Part shown: piece after piece, positions 1 to 5,162 of the stretch
Layout of the letters: the number at the start of each line of letters is the position of its first letter
Numbering within the stretch: the stretch's first letter is position 1
From: an uncultured Bacteroidota bacterium
Lineage (GTDB): Bacteria; Bacteroidota; Bacteroidia; Chitinophagales; Chitinophagaceae
Length of the DNA stretch: 5,162 bases
Assembly (NCBI GenBank): GCA_903913355.1
Contig: CAIWKU010000143.1
Coordinates: 1-5,162, forward strand
Direction of reading: 5' to 3'
Translations under genes and position numbers: made by a program
Notes under the pieces: generated by a model
The model's input: the letters and a program-made list of their open reading frames with translations, nothing else
Databases searched by the model: none
Told to the model about the DNA's origin: nothing

Positions 1-306
1 ATGTGCATTTTGTGCCATCCAAATCCAAACCAGTTCATCCCGGTTTTCCGTTAGGCGATTAATCAGGTTATGTACGGTTAGTTTATCATCAACCAAATTC
101 AATTGCTCGGTATAAGCAGAATATTCCAGCACTTGTTTCCACCAATCCCTTCTTTGCTGATAGCCTTCTGTTTCATAGATATCCAATAAGGGCCCTACTG
201 CAAAATCATCCTTGATTTCTAAAATATCTCCCTGCATGGTTTCATCCAGTTCTATGGCTTTTGTGAGAACTTCTACATTGGGTTGTTCAAAAACTATATG
301 AATCAT
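1..306 (-). CDS. DUF1835 domain-containing protein, N-terminal part (cut by window edge)
   Basis: An open frame runs leftward from ATG at 306-304 to the window edge without a stop, giving 102 residues that begin MIHIVFEQPN. The pattern fits the DUF1835 family as found in Bacteroidota: a beta-strand start (MIHIVF), an acidic segment, then DDFAVGPL at about 33-40, the RRDWWKQVL stretch at about 52-60, and ELVWIWMAQNAH at about 91-102, where family members continue into a longer C-terminal part not seen here. The biochemical role of DUF1835 is unknown to me; no signal peptide or membrane segment is visible, so it is probably cytosolic. It starts 70 bases after the parE stop on the same strand, and I see no clear promoter or Shine-Dalgarno site in the gap, so co-transcription with parE is likely. 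Recognition is from memory of the family, without a search. Confidence 0.85.
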   Translation of the reverse strand, partial: MIHIVFEQPNVEVLTKAIELDETMQGDILEIKDDFAVGPLLDIYETEGYQQRRDWWKQVLEYSAYTEQLNLVDDKLTVHNLINRLTENRDELVWIWMAQNAH

Positions 307-310
307 GGGT

Positions 311-338
311 AATTAACAATTAAGAATTAATAATTTTT
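311..338. repeat. AT-rich heptamer tandem repeat (AATTAAN, three units plus a degenerate one)
   Basis: Three consecutive seven-base units share AATTAA and differ only in the last base (C, G, T), at 311-317, 318-324 and 325-331. A degenerate fourth unit, AATTTTT, follows at 332-338. The repeat lies directly in front of the DUF1835 start codon. AT-rich heptad spacers of this kind are common between bacterial genes and may have no function. Confidence 0.6.
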
Positions 339-360
339 TGTGGCCTGTTATTTTGATTGC

Positions 361-375
361 TATTGTATTGTATTG
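361..375. repeat. Short tandem repeat (TATTG)x3
   Basis: Three perfect copies of the pentamer TATTG stand immediately next to the parE stop codon, outside the coding frame. It is too short to call a phase-variable locus. Confidence 0.5.
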
Positions 376-376
376 T

Positions 377-2260
377 TTAGCTTTCAATCAGGTCGAGTTC
401 TACTTTGAGGTTATTGATAATGAATTCCTGTCTTTCCATGGTGTTTTTGCCCATATAATATTCTAACAGATTTTGGATATGGTCGCCTTGTTCCAGGATC
501 ACTGGTTGCAGGCGTATATCTCTTCCGATAAACCTTCCGAATTCTTCGGGGGAGATCTCTCCCAATCCTTTGAAACGGGTAATCTCTGGTTTATTACCGA
601 TCTTTTTTACAGCCGCCTGTTTTTCTGTTTCATCATAACAGTAAATGGTTTCCTGTTTGTTTCTTACACGGAACAAGGGGGTTTCTAAAATATATACATG
701 GCCTCTTTTTACCAGGTCTGGGAAAAACTGCAAAAAGAATGTCATCATCAATAACCGGATATGCATACCATCCACATCCGCATCTGTGGCTATTACTACA
801 TTATTATAGCGTAGTCCTTCCAGTCCGTCTTCGATATTTAATGCATGTTGCAAAAGATTAAACTCTTCATTCTCATACACCACTTTTTTAGTCAGTCCAA
901 AAGAATTCAGGGGTTTACCTCGTAAACTGAAGACTGCCTGCGAATCTACATTTCTGGATTTTGTGATACTTCCACTGGCACTGTCACCTTCCGTAATAAA
1001 AATGGTTGCGCTGTTTTGCAAAGCAATAAATTCTTCTTTATTTTTTGCAGGTAACTCATCATTCAGGTGTACCCGGCAATCGCGCAATTTTTTATTATGC
1101 AGATTGGCTTTTTTTGCACGCTCATTAGCCAATTTCTTGATACCGGCGAGTTCTTTTCTTTCGCGCTCATTTTGTTCAATCCGTTTCTTTAATGCATCAG
1201 CTACAGTTGGGTTGCGATGCAGAAAATTATCCAGTTCTTTTGCCAGAAAATCCTGCACAAAATTTTTCATGCTGGGTCCGCCCTCATATACATTCTGCGA
1301 TCCCAATTTTGTTTTGGTCTGACTTTCAAATACCGGCTCCTGCACCCTTACAGAAACTGCAGCCACAATACTCGTGCGGATATCTGATGCTTCATAATCT
1401 TTCTTGAAAAAATCGCGAATCACTTTCACATACGCTTCTCTGAATGCCTGCTGGTGAGTACCGCCCTGGGTAGTGTACTGTCCGTTTACAAATGAAAATA
1501 TATCCTCTCCATAATCATTGTTATGAGATAAAGCCACTTCAATATCCTCTCCTTTCAAATGAATGATCGGATATCGGAGTTCATCAGGGTTTGTTTTTCG
1601 TTGAAGCAGATCCAGCAAACCATTCTTACTCACATATTTTTTACCATTGAAATGCATGGCCAGACCGGCATTCAGGTAACAATAATTCCAGAGCTGGTTA
1701 TCCAGGTATTCATGTATGTAATGAAAGTTCCGGAATATGGTATCATCCGGTGTAAATACGACAAGAGTACCATTGGGCTCATCGGTTTTCAATTCCTTAT
1801 GTTCTTTTACCAAAAACCCTTTTTCAAATTCAGCTGTTTTCTCCTTTCCATCCCGAAAAGCAGTTACTTTAAAAAACTGACTCAGGGCATTCACGGCTTT
1901 GGTACCCACACCGTTTAGTCCCACGCTTTTCTGAAACGCCTTACTATCATATTTTGCCCCGGTATTGATCTTACTCACCACATCCACCACTTTTCCAAGC
2001 GGGATACCGCGCCCATAATCGCGAACCGTTACTGTTTTTCCTTCAATACTCAATTCCACCTGTTTCCCATACCCCATGGTGTATTCGTCAATACAGTTGT
2101 CGATTACTTCCTTAATCAATACATAAATACCATCATCAGGGGCTGAGCCATCGCCTAGTTTACCGATATACATACCCGGACGAAGCCGGATATGTTCCTT
2201 CCAATCGAGGGATTTGATCGATTCTTCGTTGTATTCATATACATTCTTCTCACTTGCCAT
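377..2260 (-). CDS. parE: DNA topoisomerase IV subunit B (ParE)
   Basis: ATPase subunit of the type IIA topoisomerase that, with ParC, decatenates daughter chromosomes and relaxes supercoils. The 627-residue length is close to E. coli ParE (about 630). The GHKL ATPase domain shows KEVIDN with general base E51 and Mg-binding N55, DYGRGIP at 81-87 and GLNGVGTKAVNALS at 114-127. The transducer domain carries the QTK loop with K316. The TOPRIM domain shows EGDSA from E424 (D426 in the quinolone-pocket region), RGKPLN at 447-452 and the metal site D493/D495/D497 in TDADVDG. RFKGLGE follows at 562-568. The opening SLDWKEHIRLRPGMYIG and the KLGDGS segment at 34-39 are typical of Bacteroidota ParE; GyrB from the same phylum reads LEGLEAVRKRPAMYIG here. 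The start is supported by AAGGA seven bases upstream and by a promoter-like site. All key residues are present. parC is not in the window. Confidence 0.97.
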   Translation of the reverse strand: MASEKNVYEYNEESIKSLDWKEHIRLRPGMYIGKLGDGSAPDDGIYVLIKEVIDNCIDEYTMGYGKQVELSIEGKTVTVRDYGRGIPLGKVVDVVSKINTGAKYDSKAFQKSVGLNGVGTKAVNALSQFFKVTAFRDGKEKTAEFEKGFLVKEHKELKTDEPNGTLVVFTPDDTIFRNFHYIHEYLDNQLWNYCYLNAGLAMHFNGKKYVSKNGLLDLLQRKTNPDELRYPIIHLKGEDIEVALSHNNDYGEDIFSFVNGQYTTQGGTHQQAFREAYVKVIRDFFKKDYEASDIRTSIVAAVSVRVQEPVFESQTKTKLGSQNVYEGGPSMKNFVQDFLAKELDNFLHRNPTVADALKKRIEQNERERKELAGIKKLANERAKKANLHNKKLRDCRVHLNDELPAKNKEEFIALQNSATIFITEGDSASGSITKSRNVDSQAVFSLRGKPLNSFGLTKKVVYENEEFNLLQHALNIEDGLEGLRYNNVVIATDADVDGMHIRLLMMTFFLQFFPDLVKRGHVYILETPLFRVRNKQETIYCYDETEKQAAVKKIGNKPEITRFKGLGEISPEEFGRFIGRDIRLQPVILEQGDHIQNLLEYYMGKNTMERQEFIINNLKVELDLIES

Positions 2261-2267
2261 TTCCGGA

Positions 2268-2272
2268 TCCTT
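2268..2272 (-). promoter_or_regulatory. Ribosome binding site of parE
   Basis: Read on the minus strand this is AAGGA, seven bases before the parE ATG. It supports the chosen start. Clear Shine-Dalgarno sites are not the rule in Bacteroidota, and the other genes here lack a comparable one. Confidence 0.5.
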
Positions 2273-2346
2273 ATTTTAGTCTGTTTTACATATCCTCCCG
2301 TTACAGGCATAACAATTAATTACCTGTTGAAGGGTTTAGAGGGCTA

Positions 2347-2377
2347 CAAATCTAAACACCTCACAGACTACCCCAAT
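2347..2377 (-). promoter_or_regulatory. Bacteroidota-type promoter of parE
   Basis: On the minus strand the -7 element is TAGATTTG (2354-2347), an exact match to TAnnTTTG. The -33 element is ATTG (2377-2374), with exactly 19 bases between them, the usual spacing for the Bacteroidota primary sigma factor. Transcription would start near 2340 and leave a leader of about 80 bases before parE. The assignment rests on consensus and spacing alone. Confidence 0.55.
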
Positions 2378-2404
2378 TTTACTTTTCTACAAATGGCTTT
2401 TAAA

Positions 2405-2413
2405 TGTGGATAA
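2405..2413 (-). promoter_or_regulatory. Perfect DnaA box upstream of parE
   Basis: The minus strand reads TTATCCACA, the strongest form of the DnaA box. It lies about 28 bases upstream of the predicted -33 element of parE, in the divergent promoter region. Only one copy was found, and no AT-rich unwinding element or box cluster, so this is not an origin. It could be a DnaA regulatory site or a chance match. Confidence 0.4.
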
Positions 2414-2460
2414 ACAAGCCAAAAACCTGAATTGCTTACACAATTCCCTGATACTGAACC

Positions 2461-2468
2461 TATTTTTG
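2461..2468 (+). promoter_or_regulatory. Possible -7 promoter element of the cysteine-cluster gene
   Basis: TATTTTTG matches TAnnTTTG and lies 12 bases before the ATG at 2481. No TTG or TTTG is present at the expected 19-21 base distance upstream, so only half of the promoter is supported. If it is used, the leader would be only a few bases long. Confidence 0.25.
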
Positions 2469-2480
2469 AACTATCAACAA

Positions 2481-2634
2481 ATGGAATACAAATATTGAAA
2501 CCCGTCTGGATGCTATCACCCGGATTGCAGAAGATAAGCTGGCCGAGAATGACCGGTTCCGGCTATTTCTGGCAGAAAGGAATAGTAGCCAGATTGATCA
2601 ATGGGTAAATAAACTGGATCAGGAAATTACCCCG
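2481..2634 (+). other. Probable N-terminal coding extension of the cysteine-cluster gene, out of frame with its ATG
   Basis: The frame of the downstream cysteine-cluster gene is open back to a TGA at 2467-2469. The 51 codons at 2482-2634 read like a real protein: a charged helical segment with IETRLDAITRIAEDKLAEN, then FRLFLAERN and IDQWVNKLDQEI, leading straight into IDCTVCGNCC. Bacteroidota members of this family that I recall carry a helical N-terminal part like this. No ATG, GTG or TTG lies in this frame before 2635. The ATG at 2481 is in another frame and ends at TGA after five codons. Removing one G from the GG at 2483-2484 would give M-N-T-N-I-E-T-R joined to the open frame, a protein of 173 residues. 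Either a one-base insertion or sequence error sits here, or a rare start codon such as ATT at 2494 is used. Confidence 0.6.
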
Positions 2635-3003
2635 GTGATAGATTGTACGGTATGTGGTAACTGTTGTAAAAGTCTGATGATTGTTGTATCAGACGAAGAA
2701 GCCACCCTTCTTGCGGATCATTTACAACAGGAAAGGGAGAATTTTGACGAACAATACCTCGAAAAAGGAAGCAATGGAATGATGCTGATTAACCAGATTC
2801 CCTGTCATTTTCTGTCAGATAATAAATGCACGGTATATGATTTCCGATTTGCGGGATGCAGAGAATTCCCGGCCCTGCATATCCCGGATTTCAAAAACAG
2901 GCTGTTTACCATATTTATGCATTATGACAGATGTCCCATTATTTTTAATGTAGTGGAAAAGCTAAAATTGGCAATGGGTTTTGAAACGGATGGATCAGAA
3001 TAG
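2635..3003 (+). CDS. YkgJ-type cysteine cluster protein (UPF0153, CxxCxxCC family)
   Basis: From GTG at 2635 this gives 122 residues; the natural protein is probably about 50 residues longer (see the entry for 2481-2634). The diagnostic motif is CTVCGNCC, with C4, C7, C10 and C11. It is followed by PCHFL..NKCTVYDFRFAGCREFP with C57, C65 and C75, and by a last cysteine, C100, in HYDRCP. This spacing is that of the PF03692/UPF0153 proteins, thought to bind Zn or an Fe-S cluster; the cellular role is not known. No signal peptide or membrane segment is seen. The TAG stop is 17 bases before the NamZ-like gene on the same strand, so the two are probably one transcript. The family call is firm; the start is not. 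Confidence 0.85.
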   Translation: MIDCTVCGNCCKSLMIVVSDEEATLLADHLQQERENFDEQYLEKGSNGMMLINQIPCHFLSDNKCTVYDFRFAGCREFPALHIPDFKNRLFTIFMHYDRCPIIFNVVEKLKLAMGFETDGSE

Positions 3004-3020
3004 GATAGTATCTTTAATCT

Positions 3021-4190
3021 ATGGCAGTCTTATTTGGCATTGATCGCATTTTATTGAGTTCACCTGAATGGAAAACAAAGCGGCTGGGATTGGTAACCAA
3101 TCATGCAGCTACCACCAATGATCTGGTGCCTTCTCGAAAAGCTTTATTACAACAGGGTTTTCAACTGGTGAAATTATTTTCTCCGGAACATGGATTGGAT
3201 GTGCAGGGAGCGGATGGACATGAAATGAAAGATGGAACAGATCCATTGACCAGCCTGCCTATTATCAGTTTATATAGCCATAAACTGGCACCGGCAGAAG
3301 AAGACCTGGCAGATCTTGATCTGCTTTTATTTGATATACCCGATGTGGGTAGTCGGTTTTATACCTATTTATGGACATTGACACATGTGATGGAAGCCTG
3401 TGCCAGGTTTTCAAAGAAACTGGTGATACTGGATCGCCCCAATCCCATTTCAGGCAATTTTGACCTGGTAGAAGGGCCGATGCTGGATGAATTAGAAGCT
3501 TCCTTTATCGGCCGATGGTCTATTCCGATAAGACATAGCTGTACTTTGGGTGAACTGGCACTTTATTTTAACCATACTAAAAATATCCATTGTGCATTGG
3601 AACTGATATCCTGTGAAGGTTGGACTCGCAATAGCTTTCAACCTGATTGGGGAGTTCGATTTGTGGCCACTTCACCAGCTATCCAAAGTTTTGAAAGCAT
3701 GTTACTTTATCCGGGAATGTGTTTATTGGAAGCCACCAATATCAGTGAAGGAAGGGGTACTGACCAGGCATTTTGTTTGGCAGGCGCTCCCTGGATAAAA
3801 GCGGATCAGATAGCCGGTATTTTTCATGATATGGGACTGGATGAAATTGAGGCCGAACCTATCACATTTACACCAACAGACAGCAAATACAAAGGACAAT
3901 TATGCGGGGGCATCAAACTGAGTCTGCGCGAGCCAGAATATTTTCAACCGGTATTTTTTGGGATGTTATTAATCAAGTTGATTCAAACATGCTATCCTGC
4001 AAATTTTGAATGGGCACCCTATCCTACCCTGGTAAATCCAACAGGCAAACAACACTTAAACAAATTATTGGGAATAACGGGTAGTGAAGAATTATTTACA
4101 TTACCTCTTCCAAAATTTATTGCGGCAGTCACCAAATTAACCAAGTGTGTTGAATGGAAAGATAGTATGCAGGAATATCTATTATATTGA
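3021..4190 (+). CDS. namZ: DUF1343 / GH171 exo-beta-N-acetylmuramidase-like protein (NamZ family), no signal peptide
   Basis: A 389-residue member of the DUF1343 family, whose characterised members (B. subtilis NamZ/YbbC, CAZy GH171) release MurNAc from the non-reducing end of peptidoglycan fragments. Family landmarks are LGLVTNHAA at 22-30, FSPEHG at 53-58, where E56 is my candidate for the catalytic glutamate, DIPDVGSRFYTYLWTL at 105-120, LDRPNPI at 137-143, RHSCTLGELA at 171-180, LLYPGMCLLEATNISEGRGT at 228-247 and the C-terminal YPTLVNPTG at 334-342. The start is fixed by an in-frame TAA at 3015-3017. No signal peptide or lipobox is present, so the protein should be cytosolic, unlike the exported B. 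subtilis enzyme. That suggests a role in muropeptide recycling, or a different substrate. Only a weak AGGA lies upstream. The family call is strong; the exact activity is inferred. Confidence 0.88.
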   Translation: MAVLFGIDRILLSSPEWKTKRLGLVTNHAATTNDLVPSRKALLQQGFQLVKLFSPEHGLDVQGADGHEMKDGTDPLTSLPIISLYSHKLAPAEEDLADLDLLLFDIPDVGSRFYTYLWTLTHVMEACARFSKKLVILDRPNPISGNFDLVEGPMLDELEASFIGRWSIPIRHSCTLGELALYFNHTKNIHCALELISCEGWTRNSFQPDWGVRFVATSPAIQSFESMLLYPGMCLLEATNISEGRGTDQAFCLAGAPWIKADQIAGIFHDMGLDEIEAEPITFTPTDSKYKGQLCGGIKLSLREPEYFQPVFFGMLLIKLIQTCYPANFEWAPYPTLVNPTGKQHLNKLLGITGSEELFTLPLPKFIAAVTKLTKCVEWKDSMQEYLLY

Positions 4191-4240
4191 AGTTGAGTAT
4201 AAGTGAATATAGAAATTAAGTCAGTTAAATATTGACTCCT

Positions 4241-4308
4241 TTCTTTGCGCTCCTTGCGGTTCATTGCCTGCCCTAATATGCCGTTCAGGCGGGCGTTCTT
4301 TGCGTTCC
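4241..4308. repeat. Intergenic repeat: two TTCTTTGCG copies flanking a GC-rich hairpin
   Basis: Two 13-base copies differing at one position (TTCTTTGCGYTCC) lie at 4241-4253 and 4296-4308, with a related CCTTGCGG at 4252-4259. Between them GCCTGCC (4266-4272) pairs with GGCGGGC (4288-4294) as a 7-bp stem with one G-U pair and a 15-base loop. From memory, CTTTGCG-rich intergenic elements recur in Bacteroidota genomes; on the other strand they read like CCGCAAAG. The spacer is far more GC-rich than the sequence around it, which suggests a non-coding repeat with a second palindromic insertion. A GCCACGAA further on (4362-4369) resembles another piece of such spacer repeats. Confidence 0.55.
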
Positions 4309-4315
4309 AGTTTTT
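4266..4315 (+). terminator. Possible terminator hairpin after the NamZ-like gene
   Basis: The 7-bp GC-rich stem at 4266-4272/4288-4294 lies 75 bases after the upstream stop codon. It is followed by a run of five T only at 4311-4315, 16 bases past the stem. That distance is wrong for a classical intrinsic terminator, so this is a weak call; the hairpin may simply belong to the repeat. Confidence 0.2.
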
Positions 4316-4387
4316 AAAGGTATTTATAGTATTATTGATCATGAATTGTAATTCTCTTATAGCCACGAAATCTAAAATTTATCTTTT

Positions 4388-5119
4388 ATGCCATTTCATA
4401 AAATCAATCTGGTACTCATCTGTACATTCCTTTTTATACAGGTTCAGTCACAGCAGCCAACGATCAAATTGCTCGAGTCTGGAAAAAGAGTAAGCATCCG
4501 AGGATTAAGTGTGGTTAACGATAATGCCATCTGGGCAAGCGGCAGCAATGGATCAGTAGCGATTTCAACAAATGGAGGTAATACTTTTACCTGGATCACT
4601 ATTCCGGGATATGAAAAAAGAGATTTCAGGGATATTGAGGCTTTTGATGAAAATACAGCCATTATCATGGCAGTAGATGAACCGGCTATTATGCTAAAAA
4701 CGATAGATGGCGGAAAGAACTGGAAGAAAGTATTTGAAGACAATACAAAAGGCATGTTTCTGGATGCGATGGATTTTGCCGATGCAAAACATGGAATGGT
4801 AATCGGTGATCCGATAGGCGATGAAATCTATGGAGCCAGTACAAAAGACGGAGGTGAAACCTGGGAAAAATGGAAGAACCCGATAAAAGTTAAAGAAACA
4901 GGAGAAGCATTTTTTGCCTCAAGCGGAACCAATCTGGTTCATTCAAAACAGGGCTTATTTTTTGTTTCTGGTGGTAGACAGTCCAATCTTTATCAATTGG
5001 GGGTTGGTATCATGGAACCCATCCCGGTTCTAAAAGGAGGCAGTTCCACAGCCACCCTGATCTCAACCGTCACCAAGCGTCTCACCTTGGATGGCATCAT
5101 GCTGCTAGCATCTAAATGA
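4388..5119 (+). CDS. Secreted BNR/YCF48-like beta-propeller protein, C-terminus disrupted
   Basis: The 243-residue frame begins with a signal peptide: K5, a hydrophobic core at about 6-18 and a likely cut after VQS at 19-21. The start is bounded by an in-frame TAA at 4373-4375. Propeller motifs follow: STNGGNTFTW at 60-69, TIDGGKNW at 105-112 and TKDGGETW at 152-159, matching the Asp-box pattern S/T-x-D-x-G-x-T-W. RDFRDIEAF at 78-86, FLDAMDFADAKHGMVIGDP at 124-142 and GEAFFASSGT at 172-181 are typical of the Bacteroidota proteins often labelled oxidoreductase or YCF48-like. No enzymatic residues are recognised; a scaffold or assembly role is only a guess. Relatives I recall are about 330-360 residues and read S-S-x-G-A-x-S at about 219 and V-G-G-D-[FY] shortly after. 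Here both are lost after GGSST and a TGA ends the frame, so the last 25 residues are doubtful. Confidence 0.75.
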   Translation: MPFHKINLVLICTFLFIQVQSQQPTIKLLESGKRVSIRGLSVVNDNAIWASGSNGSVAISTNGGNTFTWITIPGYEKRDFRDIEAFDENTAIIMAVDEPAIMLKTIDGGKNWKKVFEDNTKGMFLDAMDFADAKHGMVIGDPIGDEIYGASTKDGGETWEKWKNPIKVKETGEAFFASSGTNLVHSKQGLFFVSGGRQSNLYQLGVGIMEPIPVLKGGSSTATLISTVTKRLTLDGIMLLASK

Positions 5120-5162
5120 CTCCAACTTTAAAGAGTCTATCTGAGCTTTGCTTTGGGCCAAC

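Noticed and set aside
473..1918. Several plus-strand open frames (473-688, 963-1322, 1192-1407, 1559-1918) of 71-119 codons
   Set aside because: All lie antisense to the clearly coding parE; the translations look like reversed coding sequence without domains.
2303..2327. Inverted repeat ACAGG/CCTGT in the parE leader
   Set aside because: A 5-bp stem with a 15-base loop is expected by chance and has no T run or partner structure.
2192..2413. Plus-strand open frame of 73 codons across the parE start and promoter region
   Set aside because: It overlaps the parE 5' end and its promoter; the hydrophobic composition comes from AT-rich non-coding DNA.
2405..2445. Replication origin next to the DnaA box
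   Set aside because: There is only one box, no cluster, no AT-rich unwinding tract and no dnaA or dnaN nearby.
3613..3798. Plus-strand open frame of 61 codons
   Set aside because: It is an alternative frame inside the well-supported NamZ-like gene.
4219..4238. AGTCA/TGACT inverted repeat after the NamZ-like gene, considered as a terminator
   Set aside because: The stem is only 5 bp, AT-rich and lacks a following T run.
4330..4337. TATTATTG as a -7 element for the propeller gene
   Set aside because: It has one mismatch to TAnnTTTG and no TTG at a fitting distance; the nearest TTTG is 27 bases upstream.
4019..4493. Minus-strand frame 4019-4366 and plus-strand frame 4245-4493
   Set aside because: Both run through the intergenic repeat and overlap the flanking genes; segments such as NRKERKER are translations of the CTTTGCG-type repeat.
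4444..4755. Minus-strand open frame of 103 codons
   Set aside because: It is antisense to the signal peptide and first propeller repeats of the 4388 gene, which have clear family motifs.

Overview
The window looks like ordinary chromosomal DNA from a member of the Bacteroidota, probably close to the Chitinophagaceae. The signs are a ParE of the short Bacteroidota type, a DUF1835 protein of the Bacteroidota type, promoter-like sites matching the Bacteroidota pattern (TTG, about 19 bases, TAnnTTTG), and moderate to low GC with AT-rich spacers. No RNA gene, CRISPR array, transposase or phage gene was seen, and I do not see a new multi-gene system.

Left part, minus strand: the first 102 codons of a DUF1835 gene (306 to 1, running off the left edge) lie 70 bases downstream of parE (2260 to 377), which encodes topoisomerase IV subunit B. 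The two may be one transcript. The 70-base gap holds an AT-rich heptamer repeat and a short pentamer repeat.

Middle: 2261-2480 is a divergent promoter region. Read on the minus strand it carries a good Bacteroidota-type promoter for parE and, just upstream of that, a perfect DnaA box. Rightward from here come a cysteine-cluster (YkgJ/UPF0153-type) gene ending at 3003 and, 17 bases later, a cytosolic DUF1343/GH171 (NamZ-like) gene, 3021-4190, probably one operon. The cysteine-cluster gene has an oddity: about 50 plausible N-terminal codons lie in frame upstream of its first usable start, and the obvious ATG is one base out of frame with them.

Right part: 4191-4387 contains a degenerate intergenic repeat (two near-identical TTCTTTGCG-type copies around a GC-rich hairpin). 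After it comes a secreted BNR/YCF48-like beta-propeller gene (4388-5119). This gene starts well but loses its family pattern at about residue 221 and stops early, so it is probably frameshifted, decayed or affected by sequence errors near the window end.

The genes do not form one pathway. They cover DNA decatenation (ParE), a metal-binding cysteine protein of unknown role, cell-wall sugar handling (NamZ-like) and an exported propeller protein.
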